Origin: Skeletonema tropicum
Lineage: Eukaryota > Bacillariophyta > Thalassiosirophyceae > Thalassiosirales > Thalassiosiraceae
Direction: 5' to 3'
Assembly (NCBI GenBank): GCA_037178625.1
Contig: CM074134.1
Coordinates: forward strand, 372,001 to 436,000
DNA length: 64,000 nt
The notes beneath the pieces are model-generated. The model saw only the letters and a program-made list of their open reading frames with translations. It was not told where the DNA came from and ran no database searches. Position 1 is the stretch's first letter, and every line of letters begins with the position of its first letter. A program made the position numbers and the translations under genes. This document shows, piece after piece, positions 11,732-23,052 of this stretch.

Positions 11732-12812
11732 AAACTCGCTATGTCTGTTGTATTTCTGTTGATAGGTGCGACTATGTATACCTCGCGAATGAAATATCGA
11801 GTCGCTATTGTTGCGTATGTATGAAAAGAGAGAGGGTGATGCACGGACAGGAGGTGATGGAGCAGAAAAGATGAGAAAAATGCTTCCTCGAGATCATTGC
11901 AACATGCATCGCAGGTCATTTTTACAATTTCATCTACTCTCACTTCCTCCCGGTCGGGCAGTAAGTGTGGGTCCATCTATATTGCATATCGCAAGTCTCT
12001 AATAATAATAAGTCGGTGTCTTACCATTCCCCTTCCTTTCTAGCTCGTAGATGAGGATACTTGCCCGCGACTTCATTTTCATTCCTTGCTTTGTTGTTGT
12101 TGCAGCAGAGGCGGGTAAATGATGACTGTACAAGAAGCGTTTCCCCTCTCAACACGCATCACGATGTTCACTATGAGCGCAACGGACGGCAGGCTATCTT
12201 TCTAGAGGGAGGATCGCGTGCATCCAAAGATTCCTGCGTCATAGTATAATATCCTCGCTTACGATACAAGACCATGACAAGACTCTTTTGTATTGATGCG
12301 ATATTACCATCACGATATCCAAGTGCAATATCAGACCCATCGCCTTCTCCGCAGACGGAAGAAAGATATTATATCAGCAAACGACTACAGTAAGGAACTG
12401 TGACAATGTGTATATCAGTCGACGACATAAATGTATTCTACAAGAAATAAGACGCGTATCTCGCGAAACACATGACAAAATCTGATCATGTGCTTGCTAT
12501 CACATGACGAGTCATGAAATGACACATGACCCTTTCTTCAGCACACTCCTTCATCACGCAGAAAAGGCTAGAGAGATCACTTCATAAATCGATTATCAAT
12601 CGTTTGTTTACAACTGTTATCAACATGTTCGCCATCGTCGCCTTTGTCGTCGCCTTCGCCGCCGTTGCCTTCGCAATGGTGTCACCAGATATGTGTTTGG
12701 ATCTTCTGGTGTGGGTTTTCCATCCAAACAACTCGTGGTACTCGTTGGATCATGCTCTTCACATGATCAATGTTGCCATCGTCACCGCGATGTGGACTAT
12801 GATCCCCACCCT
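11732..12812. repeat. Large tandem repeat unit, copy 3, truncated
   Basis: The third unit matches the other two from AAACTCGCT at 11732 through the first part of the membrane-protein gene. It stops abruptly at about 12812, where the text changes to unrelated sequence (12813-13061) inside codon 63 or so of the gene. This is the right-hand edge of the array. A fragment from much later in the unit follows at 13062-13290, so the missing middle looks deleted or replaced. Confidence 0.88.
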
Positions 12813-12837
12813 GGCCATTCCCATTTGGAGATGCTGA
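12625..12837 (+). pseudogene. Repeat-unit membrane protein, copy 3, truncated
   Basis: The frame starts with the same MFAIVAF segment and matches the other copies for about 62 codons up to the TGGACTATGATCCCCACC text. It then crosses the array breakpoint at 12812 and ends eight codons later in unrelated sequence. Only the first membrane segment and the HPNNSWYSLDHALH stretch remain. It is a gene fragment created by the same event that truncated the repeat unit. Confidence 0.8.
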
Positions 12838-13061
12838 GCCGAAAAATATTTTCTCCTACAGATAATCACAAAATCATCCTTTTTATTGCAGTTTTGGATA
12901 GATCTATTACGGTAGAGTATGTAGAAATTTTTAATTATGAAAAAACACCTAATATTGACCAAGATATAAGGAAAACAGCTGAGTGCCGACGAGTGCCCGG
13001 AGTGCCGAATATGGCCCCCGAAAAACGGCAAATCCGGCAGTGACGAATACCCAAAACCTTA

Positions 13062-13290
13062 CTCTCAACTTCAAAGTTAGACAGCGGGAGGAGAGCGGGA
13101 CAAGTGGCAGCAAAGGCAAAAGGAAAAGGTTTGTGAGATCTTTCAGTCGCGATGCGACTTTTCTCTTGTTGGATACTTAAGGAGCCGCGTGTAAGGAGCT
13201 TCTTTTAAAGAATATCTCACTATCAATCTCCTCTCTTTTATCTCTCCAGAGAGAGAGATGGACAGACGACAGACTACGGACTCACATCTC
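13062..13290 (+). repeat. Orphan fragment of the tandem unit
   Basis: The stretch CTCTCAACTTCAAAGTTAG through ACTCACATCTC matches copy 1 at about 5338-5566 and copy 2 at about 10954-11190. It carries a small local duplication near GCGGGAGGAGAGCGGG. It lies 250 bp beyond the point where copy 3 is truncated, which marks the array edge as rearranged rather than simply ended. It contains the GAGAGAGAGATGGACAGACG block common to all copies and no coding sequence of its own that I can support. Confidence 0.85.
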
Positions 13291-13468
13291 ATCTCTTCAC
13301 ATCATCCAAATATTATGCCAATGCTACTACTTAGCCTCTAGAGCCTAACCTAAATGCCCATGCATGCTAGAGCATTTGACAGCAGCTTAGACTCTAGAGA
13401 CCATACCACTTACTATCAATTGGCATCATCGCAGAAGAGCGACCATCGAAATCACAAAAAATACAAAC

Positions 13469-15197
13469 ATGCCAAGCAGCAAGAAAAAAGGGAACACAAA
13501 CAAAAAGAAGGTGCAGGATCGGCGTGCCAAACAGAGTGCATCCCAAGATTTTCACACAACTGCAAACGAATTCCGTGATCTCCTCCTAAAAGGCCGAGAG
13601 GAATACGCCAAGGGCAGAGCATACGCTGCAGTTGAGTTGCAAAGTGAGGCCCTGAAACTTGGATCGGAAAAACTACCCAGATTTGACGATAGCTTAACCA
13701 AGGCGCACGCATTAATTGAATTGGCGCTGGCAAAATCAGCCATCCAAACGGACTTCGCCACGGGAGATGAGTGGGAAAAGGTGAACCAAGAGGGCAAGGA
13801 GATCTCCTCCGAGGCATTGCAAATCTTCGAAAGTAGGTTATCCGATGGTACTCTTGCTAGATTTAGGAAAGAAGAATGTTGGATTGATGGGTCGGACTAC
13901 ACATCTGCCATCTGCCGTACCTCACTCTGAGCGATTGGGACCTATCGACTACACTCAGTGCATTAACATCAACAACATATACGGCCCATCAGAGGGGACG
14001 GTGAGGTCCATCAGGAAAGCAATCATGTTTTGCACAGGTTTCTTGTCAAGCGGCTGCGTGATCAACCTAGAAGCGGGGGGTTGCCTGGTAAGAAAACAAA
14101 TGCATGTTTGTGCATATATTCATAATTTTTTTCAAATTCATCAAAATCTAATTGAAATTATGCCTTTGTTTTCAAGACGGAATTGTGGAAACACTTTCTA
14201 CATACCTTCAACAACACGAAGCTGTTGTGAGTGGTCGGGTATCTACGCATGATGCCTTGGAAAACATGTACGGCGGTGACGACCGAGAAGAGGTTAGGCA
14301 CACTGGTTCTTTGATGGGTAAGATGAAACTGACCCACAAGAAGCTTGCAAAAGATGCAGATAAGATTGGCTTCAAACATTGTAGTAATCCCGAATGCGAC
14401 AAGTTTGAGAAGCAACCCAAACAGTTCATGACATGTTCGAGATGCAAGTGGTCCGCCTATTGTGGGCGGGATTGCCAGGTATCTGACTGGAAACGTCATA
14501 AAAAGGAGTGCAAGGAGGTAGCAATCAAGGTACAGGAGGAGAAGGCCCAGAATAAAACCAAGTCATCCCTGCAAGTAGGTGAATCTCAGCGCGTTTTGAC
14601 CATTATTCGAGCGTTTCATCACTATGCAGTTGTTATGTCCAAAGAGATGGAGAAGACTGAGACCGAGGTTGCACAGATCGTTGAGTACATGGTCAGACCA
14701 AAGTTAATTAACGCAGAGCTGGGTACGGTGCAACTGGGCATGCAGGAAGTTGCCTTTGTATGGGCTGCCATTTGGTCTATGCAGAAGAGTGACAGGAACA
14801 AAATGATTCAAAAGTTTGTCAACAAAATGAATAGCTTCAACATACCCAAACCCAGACCCGACTTTGATGTTGTGAAGGAATGGGGTGAGCATGGTAAACA
14901 TGGTGATTTTGCTGTGGTAAAATACACCGAGAAAGGCACGATCATGTTACATGAAGACCCCGAGTCAAAGGTTACATGGCTGTTGGTCTGACCCAGCCTG
15001 TTGAGGACCTCCTTAAAGCGATTCCTAAGCCATTACCACTTTTCGTGAACACGGCCTTGATTCCTTTCAAGAAGGTGGTACTCTCTCAGGGAACAATGAT
15101 GCCGTCACTTGGAGAGATCAGTCCAAAGTTGGAGGCTGCGGCAAAGGCCTTCGTTGATGGTTCGGGTGGAGATATTGAAATAATCGACAGGATGTAA
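13469..15197 (+). CDS. MYND-type zinc-finger protein (apparent frameshifts)
   Basis: The product starts MPSSKKKGNTNKKK and has a helical N-terminal region (residues about 25-120). A conserved segment containing RLGPIDYTQCININN follows, then a MYND finger at about 14386-14520 with CSNPECDKF, CSRCKWSAYCGRDCQ and DWKRHKKEC, which supplies the C, C, C, C, C, C, H, C ligands. An 89-bp GT-AG intron lies at 14088-14176. The frame needs three single-base corrections. The first is near 13890 (one base extra). The second is in the G6 run at about 14076-14081 (one missing). The third is near 14973 (one missing, before ACATGGCTGTTGG). Both sides of each point remain strongly coding, so sequence error is likely. 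MYND fingers bind proline-rich protein partners; the specific role is unknown. Confidence 0.75.
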
Positions 15198-15502
15198 TTT
15201 GGCCTGTACAAAGTTAATTGAAAAAAGCTCTAATTTAGCATGTAAAGTGTAGACATTAGCAATACTCAAGCCAAGGCCCAACAATGCAAATGTAGTGTGA
15301 CGATAACAGAGCACCCTTTGACCTCGCACGTTTGTAGCTGACTATAGTATTCTAAGAACTGTAAATATTCAGGACTGCGATACATAATTTTAGTTTCCCT
15401 CTTGCTCTCAATGAGCATTTAAGGAATGAAATACTTGTGATCCTGTATCATTTGTGCGTACAATATAGGATAGAGATAGAAGTTGTTCCTCTATTGATAA
15501 AT

Positions 15503-17695
15503 CTAATATTCGTCATAATCATAATCATCGAAGTCATCAAACACGTCGTCTTCAAGGAATCTATCCTGCACCCGGGCAGCAGCAACTTCGGCAGCAGCTT
15601 TCCGACGTTCTTCTGCTTCCAAAATTCTTTTCATTTCATTTGAATGCCTTTCTGCGATGGAAGACAAAAGGTCATGTTCCTCTTCAGCCCCTTTTAATGC
15701 TGATATTGTTGCATCGTCTATGCCTGTATTCATTGATACATCAATTGACAATTTTGAGCCAGCTTTCGCCGCGAGAACTTTGGCAGCCGCGAGGGCATCA
15801 ACTGCTCCATTATCAAGAAAGCAATGGCGCATCCCGATCAATATTTCTAGCCCTGCGTCTTTACTGGCCTGTTTTGCAGGAGCATTCTTCTCACTCGCTG
15901 TATTTAATATCTCGCCAGAAAACAAACGAGCTCCACATCTAGCAATGGCCTTTAACCGATCACTATCAAACTCTTCGACATCTTCATCATCACTGAGTAT
16001 TTCACCCATTACATTCCCCATTTCCTCCTCATCGTCATCACTCTCTGCGGTTGTAACTCCCATGCCGAACCCTCCTTTGATGCGACTTTGAAGCGATTTG
16101 CCTATGAATTTATATTAGAACTCGCTTTGTCTCTCAATAGACTTGCAGAATAAGCAGCCCCCTTCTTCTTCTTTGGCTTTGAGATGCCAAAGGGATTTCC
16201 ACTAATGTCGATATCGATTTGAGGTGATTGGAATTGCAGTGTCTTGGAGTGTTTCATTATCTCTACCAGAGCATTTCCGAATTCGGCAGCACCTTCTGCG
16301 CGGATAGAACAGCTCCTTAAATGAACCGATCGAACGGCCCCTGATGACATTGCCTTGGCAAGAGCTGCTGCCCCATCATCACTGATTTGCGCATTGTTAT
16401 CTAGAATAATCTGTTCTAGAGCAAAACTAGATGTTCGCTCTCTCGATTCTACAAGAGCTCTCCCCAATGCAATTGCACCAACATCAGTAATTTTGTTACT
16501 GCTCAAATCCAGTCGCTTTAGCGAGGATGGGTTCGACGCCAAGGCAAGTGCAATAGCTTCTGCTCCCACGTCACCAATATCACACGACGACAAATCAAGC
16601 TCCTCCATTATTATCCTACCATTATCACCTTCATCAGTAGTAGTATCGTCCGATAATGTTGTTGTCATACGAAATGCCGCAGCAAGTGCAACAGCTCCAG
16701 CATCCCCAATAGCTGGATTTCCACCAATACGAAGTATGGATGGTCTATTACCTTTCATACAAGCAACCAACAAGCACCATTATTCCCTTCCGATAGCAGA
16801 TTCTGACTTCTACTTCTTCTTTGTTCATGGGCATTACAGATTCCTCTTCCAATACTTCGACAAAATGCAGCACCAATACCACAATTTTCCATCAAAAGTA
16901 TGTTGGGAATAACTGATGATGAAGGATTATAGTCTTCATTATTATTATTCTCAAATAACCTCCGGACGGAATTCAACAGTTGTGCATTTGGTGGATGGAT
17001 GCCTTCACCCCCAATGTCATTAGTAACTTATATCTAGCGTTTCAATTCGGAAGATGAGGTAGTTTTGTAGGTGTTGTTGCTGCTGGTGATGATATTGTCG
17101 CATCAACTTCTTCTTCTTGAGATACTTCATGGCCCATTGTTGTTGCGTTGACAGAGTCGTCTTGCTCACATGATGATGATGCAGAATCGTGCATTATCGA
17201 CTCTTCACTATTATTATCAATCACCTCTGCAGTGCCAATATCGTCATCAATCACTTGAGCCTTCTTCTCTCCAACGAGCAAATCAAACACTTTAGCTACA
17301 CCCACCGGACTAATTCGATTCATGTCAAGCTTCAAGTTTAGAACAACCTCCTGTTCCGATGCTGATGATGATGTTTTTCCATGTTCATCATCGTGTCGTC
17401 GACTTTTATTGAATATTCCTTCCACAAGGGAAAGTACCGCATCATCATCTAAATTGCTAGACGATACATCTACATCTAGTAATAGTGAACGCTGCTGATG
17501 ATGTGGGATATTGGATAGGGCAGAGTTTACCACTGCAGTTGGTGATACGTGGAAGATGTGAGATTTGTGAATGTTGTAGTTGTAGCTCTTCTGCTGGCTA
17601 CTGCTGATAATGCTCTGTGATGCCAACGTTGCAGCTGGTAGCAGGCATGCATGTATTATAATAGCAATCGAAGTAATTGTTGGTCGTCGAGCCAT
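15503..17695 (-). CDS. Secreted leucine-rich-repeat (RNI-like) protein (apparent frameshifts)
   Basis: On the minus strand the protein opens at 17695 with MARRPTITSIAIIIHACLLP, a typical signal peptide. Leucine-rich repeats of the ribonuclease-inhibitor/NLR type follow: LDISYNDIGGEG (about 17000), LRIGGNPAIGDAGAVALAAA, LDLSSCDIGDVGAEAIALAL, LDLSSNKITDVGAIALGRAL and ILDNNAQISDDGAAALAKAM. The C-terminal third is charged, with a coiled-coil stretch (KRILEAEERRKAAAEVAAAR) and an extremely acidic, Tyr/Asp-rich end. Four single-base corrections are required, near 17045, 17003, 16775 and 16117. No intron is evident. The gene runs divergently from the Nudix gene, with starts about 350 bp apart. A protein-interaction role in the secretory pathway is the most that can be inferred. 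Confidence 0.75.
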
Positions 17696-18047
17696 GGTTT
17701 CATTCTCATATTAATCTTTGTCTTGGCTGCATGCGGTGAATGATGCTATTGTCGCTTTTCTAATGTCTGGGTCTGGCATCTGATGGCATGATAAGGCCTT
17801 TAGTGAGTTTACAGTGTAATCATGCTTGCTGATCTGTGCTCAATGCTAAAGGTCTCGTTTGGTCGTTGTCACATCTCGAAGCCGATGCCGATTGCATCAC
17901 CACCATCCACCATCAACAGGGATAACGATCATCTGTTCTTACCATATAAGTATGTTAGCCATATGTTGTTGTCCGACCGACTTGATTGCGTTCATTCGGC
18001 GTCATCTTCTTGTGCTTCGTTGAATGACCTTCATCTAAGTATTATTC

Positions 18048-19226
18048 ATGGCTGCTTGCTGCAAACTGCGGATAAACTCCTTTCTACCGCGCACGACATT
18101 ATCATATTCTTCGTCTTCAGCTCTGGGTAGACGAATAATGTCATCATCAACAACATCAACACCAGCTAACAAACCTGCACCTACCCTGTTGCAAAGAATA
18201 CAGGCACTTGACCAGTCATCATTAGCGTCTTCCTATACTGCTCTGGTACTATTTCATCCCAGTAGGAGTCCTTCATCCAAATATGCAGTTGTGGGACATG
18301 TACAAAACACGTTTCTGAAATCAACTCTAATCCGCTGCCGAAATGATCAAGGGGAGCCGATTTTCACAGTAGAGGAGAAACGATCGAATCACTCGGGCAA
18401 TGTGGCAGATGTAGTACGACTGAATGTGGATGTTCAATATGAAAAGAACACTTCAAACGATGCATATTATGACCCTGCCGAACTCTTTCAACGGCGAACT
18501 GAATCATTTGCTCATGTCACTAAGACTGTTCTCTCTCGACAACACTCGGATATCTACCCAGTCTATCCTTTCGTAGAGCCGATGGACCCAATAAACGACA
18601 ACAACAATGTAGTTCTTGCTCATGTCAATCGAAGTATAGCACCTTATCTCGGCATAGACAGTGTGGGTGTCCATCTAAACTGTTTCGTACGTCAAAAAAA
18701 CAATAATGTCATCCAAGGAGTGTGGCTAGCAAAACGCTCTGCAACCAAGTCACACCATCCAAACTACTGGGATACAACCGTGGCTGGAGGTCAACCTCAC
18801 AATCTTTCATTATACGACAATATAGTAAAGGAGGCACACGAAGAAGCTGGCGTGCCAGCAGAATGGATGCGGAATGATGCATCCAACGAGGCTTTTTCAG
18901 ACCATACTCATGATCCTTTGACAATGACGACGGCCAAAAAGGATGGGTCATGTATGAAACGTTCTTTTTACTACAGCTTTGATCTTCAAGTTCCAGAGGA
19001 TTGGCAACCTACACCGGTCGATGGGGAAGTTGAAGAATTTAAATTGTATTCGATTGAGGAACTAGACCATGAGTTGAGGTTTGGGCAAAGTCTTAGACCA
19101 GCGATGCGAGCTGTTTTGGTGGATTTCATGATACGGTATGGACTCTTAAAGGAGATAGAAGGACAAGATGATGACCTTAGCGAGCTATCTAAAGCAATGC
19201 GTAGAAAAAGGATAACTTTGTGGTAA
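18048..19226 (+). CDS. Nudix hydrolase, DUF4743/NUDT20-24-like
   Basis: A single exon encodes 392 residues. The N-terminus (MAACCKLRINSFLPRTTLSYS) is rich in Arg, Ser and hydroxyl residues and may be an organelle-targeting peptide; a second Met at 18138 is an alternative start. The middle matches the DUF4743 domain that precedes the Nudix fold in plant NUDT20/24 and yeast YJR142W-type enzymes. The Nudix box lies at about residues 247-270, from GGQPHNLSLYDNIVKE to AHEEAGVP, with the catalytic Glu pair in HEEAG. Related enzymes hydrolyse oxidised or damaged thiamine diphosphates, which is known for the family and inferred here. The stop at 19226 is only 27 bp from the end of the convergent dehydrogenase gene. 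Confidence 0.88.
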   Translation: MAACCKLRINSFLPRTTLSYSSSSALGRRIMSSSTTSTPANKPAPTLLQRIQALDQSSLASSYTALVLFHPSRSPSSKYAVVGHVQNTFLKSTLIRCRNDQGEPIFTVEEKRSNHSGNVADVVRLNVDVQYEKNTSNDAYYDPAELFQRRTESFAHVTKTVLSRQHSDIYPVYPFVEPMDPINDNNNVVLAHVNRSIAPYLGIDSVGVHLNCFVRQKNNNVIQGVWLAKRSATKSHHPNYWDTTVAGGQPHNLSLYDNIVKEAHEEAGVPAEWMRNDASNEAFSDHTHDPLTMTTAKKDGSCMKRSFYYSFDLQVPEDWQPTPVDGEVEEFKLYSIEELDHELRFGQSLRPAMRAVLVDFMIRYGLLKEIEGQDDDLSELSKAMRRKRITLW

Positions 19227-19253
19227 AGATTTCATATTTAGATGCGTGACACT

Positions 19254-20215
19254 CTATTGAAGTTGATACGTCCAAGGGATTTCCTGCTGTTCATAAAAAT
19301 GCAATCCAGACATATCCTCCCCGTCATCTTCATCGTCTTGTTCCATTAGCGCCAATAAATAAGGTGTGTAGGCACCATCGGCAGGATCAACCGTGCCCTG
19401 ATTGTTGTTTTGATCGGTCTTACAATAGCCTGGATCGACACTATTGATCAGCATTCCTTCATTCTGTCCTAGCCAATAATTTTGTCAATGCAATTATCCC
19501 CAATTTGCTCATTCCATAACATGTGTTTGGCCAACCCCTTTCCTCAGTGTGTTCCATTCTGGACATCGGTGACAAATTGTTCCATCAGAGCCGAGAGCTG
19601 AGGTTCTGTCAATGTATTTGATGTAAATTTATCCACCAGCTCTTGAGAACGTAATATTGTCAGTCGACCAGCTGCGCTAGCCACGTTGATTATCCTACCA
19701 GAAGCCGCTTGTTTGAGAAGCGGCAGACACTCCTGTGTTACCTTTAGAGTGCCAAAGTAATTAGTGCGGATTGTAATATCTGCTTGATTTTGAAATGAAG
19801 TGTAATCAACTTTTCCATATAGAGTTGGGTCATTGAAGCAAATTGCTGCATTGTTGATTAATACGTCTAATCTTCCATATTCCTGCTCTACATGTTTTAC
19901 AGCAGCAGCAATGGAACTATCATCTGTCAAATCCAGCGGAACTGGCAGGGCAACGACATCACATTCGTACTCACTACCATTTTTAAGATCATCCGCCGCT
20001 TTTTGACCAAGCGCAACATCGCGACTGGCAATGATGGCTGTGAAAACCCGCCTCGGTGCCGATTCGGCTTGCTATCTCTTTTCCTATTCCCTTGTTTCCT
20101 CCTGTGATGAGCGCAATTTTGTTGTTTGTTGTTGAGTGGAAAAGGCATGGCACGCCCGCCCAACCAACGTAAGAGCGATTGATAGAACAGCGAAAAAGAT
20201 ACGCAGCGGCGACAT
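19254..20215 (-). CDS. Short-chain dehydrogenase/reductase, carbonyl-reductase-like (apparent frameshifts)
   Basis: The ATG at 20215 begins a hydrophobic leader (MSPLRIFFAVLSIALTLVG), suggesting secretory-pathway or organelle targeting. Then come the Rossmann motif ALITGGNKGIGKEIA, the NNAA motif in RLDVLINNAAICFND, the Ser region GRIINVASAAGRL and the catalytic YGMSK (Y-x3-K) followed by LGIIALTKLLART. The end is LINSVDPGYCKTD, the nicotinamide-side PG motif. These are the diagnostic motifs of classical SDRs and the spacing fits the carbonyl reductase branch. Single-base corrections are required near 20115, 20040, 19545 and 19470, so the gene appears broken as given. The substrate is unknown. 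Confidence 0.78.
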
Positions 20216-21016
20216 CGTATGAGATATAGGCTGATTCCTATTGCTAATCAGAATGCCTCAGGCCCCAGCTTTGATGATAGTGTGCCAGAGAGCTGATTGT
20301 CGGATAAACCGGATGGACCAAAGGTCTCTCCTTGACAAACTGGTAGGTGTCAAGGAAGGTTAGTGTATTCCAACACTGATGCAACGATTGCGATAAGTAT
20401 TGTTGATGTGATGGGTATGCTCAATATTGTTTCACAAAAGTTGTTGCAAGATTTCACAGAAGTTTCACACACCTCGCACGCACCTCGCACGCACCATTGC
20501 GAGGTGCGTGCGAGGTGCGTGCGAGGTGCGTGCGAGGTGCGTGCGAGGTGCGTGCGAGGTGTGTGCGAGGTGTGTGAAACTTCTGTGAAATCTTGCGACA
20601 ACTTTTGTGAAACTTTCTTCACATGAAAGGTACTACATATGTATGTTAGCGCAAAAACAAAGCTTTTTATGCAAACAGATTCTCTATTATAGCCACATAT
20701 TCTCCTATGGTCAATGAGGAGTTGTTTTGGATGTAACGAAGCTTACTTCTCTGTCAGCTCAAGCAAATGAAGAGAAGCATCATCAGAAATGCTCTAGAGA
20801 GAGTTAGTGCGCGATGATGTCATTGAGCATTGAGCAGTGACAGTGAGCAGTGAAATAAGCTAGAGGGCACTGCAACACACCAGGTGTGTGGTGAGCAAGG
20901 ACAAGGAGCAAGAACTATAATTTATCATCTCGTAGATAGATAGCAAGGCCGGCGCCTCAAGCGAGGAAAGTGATACAAATTTAGATCGTAGTGCTACGAC
21001 GGACGCTCGACACAAG
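20216..21016. other. Intergenic region between the SDR and ABCG starts
   Basis: This is an 800-bp spacer between two divergently transcribed genes. It holds the foldback repeat at 20429-20613. Otherwise I see only AT-rich spacer with short repeats such as GAGCATTGAGCAGTGACAGTGAGCAGTG near 20825. No convincing reading frame is present. Confidence 0.6.
20429..20613. repeat. Foldback (inverted) repeat with 11-bp GAGGTGCGTGC tandem core
   Basis: The left arm begins GTTTCACAAAAGTTGTTGC and runs through ATTTCACAGAAGTTTCACAC. Its reverse complement ends the element at 20613 with one mismatch visible in the outer arm. The centre is a tandem run of about seven 10-11-bp GAGGTGCGTGC units, with the first arm carrying the complementary CACCTCGCACG twice. 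The whole 185 bp could form one long hairpin. It resembles a foldback element or MITE; no target duplication is obvious. Confidence 0.85.
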
Positions 21017-23052
21017 ATGATGCCGACCACCAGTACTGAAGCCGAATATGATCCAGAAGCCAATAAGGCAACTGTACCAACAAACAACCCCAGGAATATC
21101 GTCAAAAAGAAAAGCACCCTCTATCTGGAACGCGAAGGGTTGACGCTACAGTTTGATAACATCGTGCTAGCGACAAGAAGTAAAAATCATGAGAAGAATC
21201 CACCCAAGCAAATTCTCAGGGGAATATCAGGTCATTTCCCTGCAGCGAAATTAACGGCCATTATGGGCGCAAGCTGGTAGCGGTAAGACAAGCCTACTCA
21301 AATGCTTGATCGGTCGGGTAGGGAAAAACCTTGATTTGAGTGGGGACATTCGATTAGATGGGGAATGTTGTAGACCCCAAAGACATTCACATTAGAAAAC
21401 AATTTGCATACGTCGAGCAGGAAGTTTCCATTCCTGCAACATGTACTCCAAGAGAAGCTATCAGATTCAGTGCAAGGTTGAGATTGGATAAGTCCAAGGA
21501 CGGATGAAGACATAGATTTGATTGTTGAAGATATACTCGAATGTCTTGGATTGAACAAGTGTGCTGATACCCTTATCGGTGGCGGCCCTTTAATGTCTGG
21601 TGGTCTGAGCGGCGGTGAAAAGAAAAGGGTGCAGTGTGGAGTAGAACTTGTTACGAATCCTCGTTGCATAGTACTTGATGGTAAGCTTGATGTCTTTCAT
21701 TTCCACCTTTCTACATGCTTGTTTACTATTTGTATGTGCTCATATATAGATTCCTTCTCTAATCTAGAACCAACAAGTGGGTTAGATAGTTACACTGCCG
21801 AGAGCTTGATGGATGTCTTACAGAATATAGCCAAAGCTGGAGCGACCGTGATTGTAGTGATTCACCAGCCCCCTCCTCCTGTTGTACGTAAAATTGACAA
21901 TTTATTGCTACTAGTCCAGGGCGAAAAGCTGTATGACGGGGCATTGGGCGAGCCGCTAGAAGATAGATTCAACGAGTGTGGGCAACCGAAGCCTGCTGAC
22001 TACAACATAGCAGACTGGATACTTCAAGTCACTCAAGTATACACAGTTGAAGAGCTGAAAGAGGCAGGTTTCTTCGCAGAAAAGAATAACGTCAATGAAA
22101 TCAACAATTCTGTCAAGCCAACAAAAAAGAGCCAATCAACAGTTGCCACTCAGCACGTTGGCTTGATGATACAAACAAGATATCTCTTTGACCGAGAATT
22201 CAAAGGCTTAGTCCGTGATAAGTTGGCTATTGTCATAAGAGTGGGGTCAACCTTTACATTTGGTCTCTTATTCGGTCTAATTTTCTTGGGCGTTGGGAGA
22301 TCGGATTATGTCATGTATACTGAAGTGCAAGCCTCCTTCGGTGCCATGGCCAACCTGCTTCATATCGACCATGTTTGGGGTTGCTCAAAGCTCTTTGAGG
22401 GAGTTTCCACAAGACAGGCCAGTCTTTCTTCGGGAGTACAGCACAGATCACTACTCCATCCTGCCCTACTTCCTTTCAAAATGTAAGTGCTTTGTATGTG
22501 CAACGTTCGAACAGACTTCCTCTCCTGTGTACGACTCAATCTAATGCGTTATCGTCAAAAAATACAACCTTTCAAGTTTGCGTTGAATGCATTACTACCT
22601 TTTGTCAAGTTTTAGCACAGTTGATATCATTCCCGATGATGGGATTCAAGATGAACTTTGTGCTTTTCCTCCTAGTAAATTTCGCTCTTGCGCTTGCAAG
22701 CACATCCATTGGAATTTTTGTCGGTAGCTCTGTGAAAGACCCCAATGTCGCCGCTGAGCTGATGCCTGCATTGATTGTACCCCAGCTACTTTTCTCTGGC
22801 TTGTTCATCTCTGCAAATTTGATTCCAAGTTTTCTCAGATGGGCTCAATATCTTTGCTCTTTGACATATGCAGTGCGTCTTATTTCGACATTTGAGTTTG
22901 AAGATTGCGAAACGCAAGCGTGCAGTGTCTTGCTTGAAAGTAATTCAGTGAATGAGCTGCCAAGTTACGTCTACTGGATCATCCTCATTTCAATTATGGC
23001 AATCTGTAGATTGACAGCAATGCTGGTGCTTCGAAACAAGGCATCCTTTTAA
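21017..23052 (+). CDS. ABCG-type half-transporter (apparent frameshifts)
   Basis: The order is nucleotide-binding domain then membrane domain, as in ABCG half-transporters. Visible motifs are the Walker A region (MGAS...GSGKTSLLKCLIGR, split by an extra T near 21275), the signature LSGGEKKRV, the Walker B with CIVLDEPTSGLD, and the VIHQPPP switch-histidine loop. The D-E of Walker B is assembled across an 87-bp intron (21681-21767). A second, 94-bp intron lies at 22483-22576, in phase 1. Hydrophobic spans follow (around FTFGLLFGLIFLGVG, LVNFALALASTSIGIFVG and LIVPQLLFSGLFISANLIP). Single-base corrections are needed near 21275, 21362, 21504 and 22366, all apparent insertions. It is probably a dimerising exporter of lipids or other hydrophobic compounds; the substrate is unknown. 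Confidence 0.85.

Noticed and set aside
1..12812. LTR retrotransposon interpretation of the tandem unit
   Set aside because: No gag, protease, reverse transcriptase or integrase motifs are visible in any frame, and no primer-binding site or polypurine tract could be defined.
20350..20626. Overlapping open frames on both strands of the foldback
   Set aside because: They arise from the palindromic, repeat-rich sequence and have no start context or homology.
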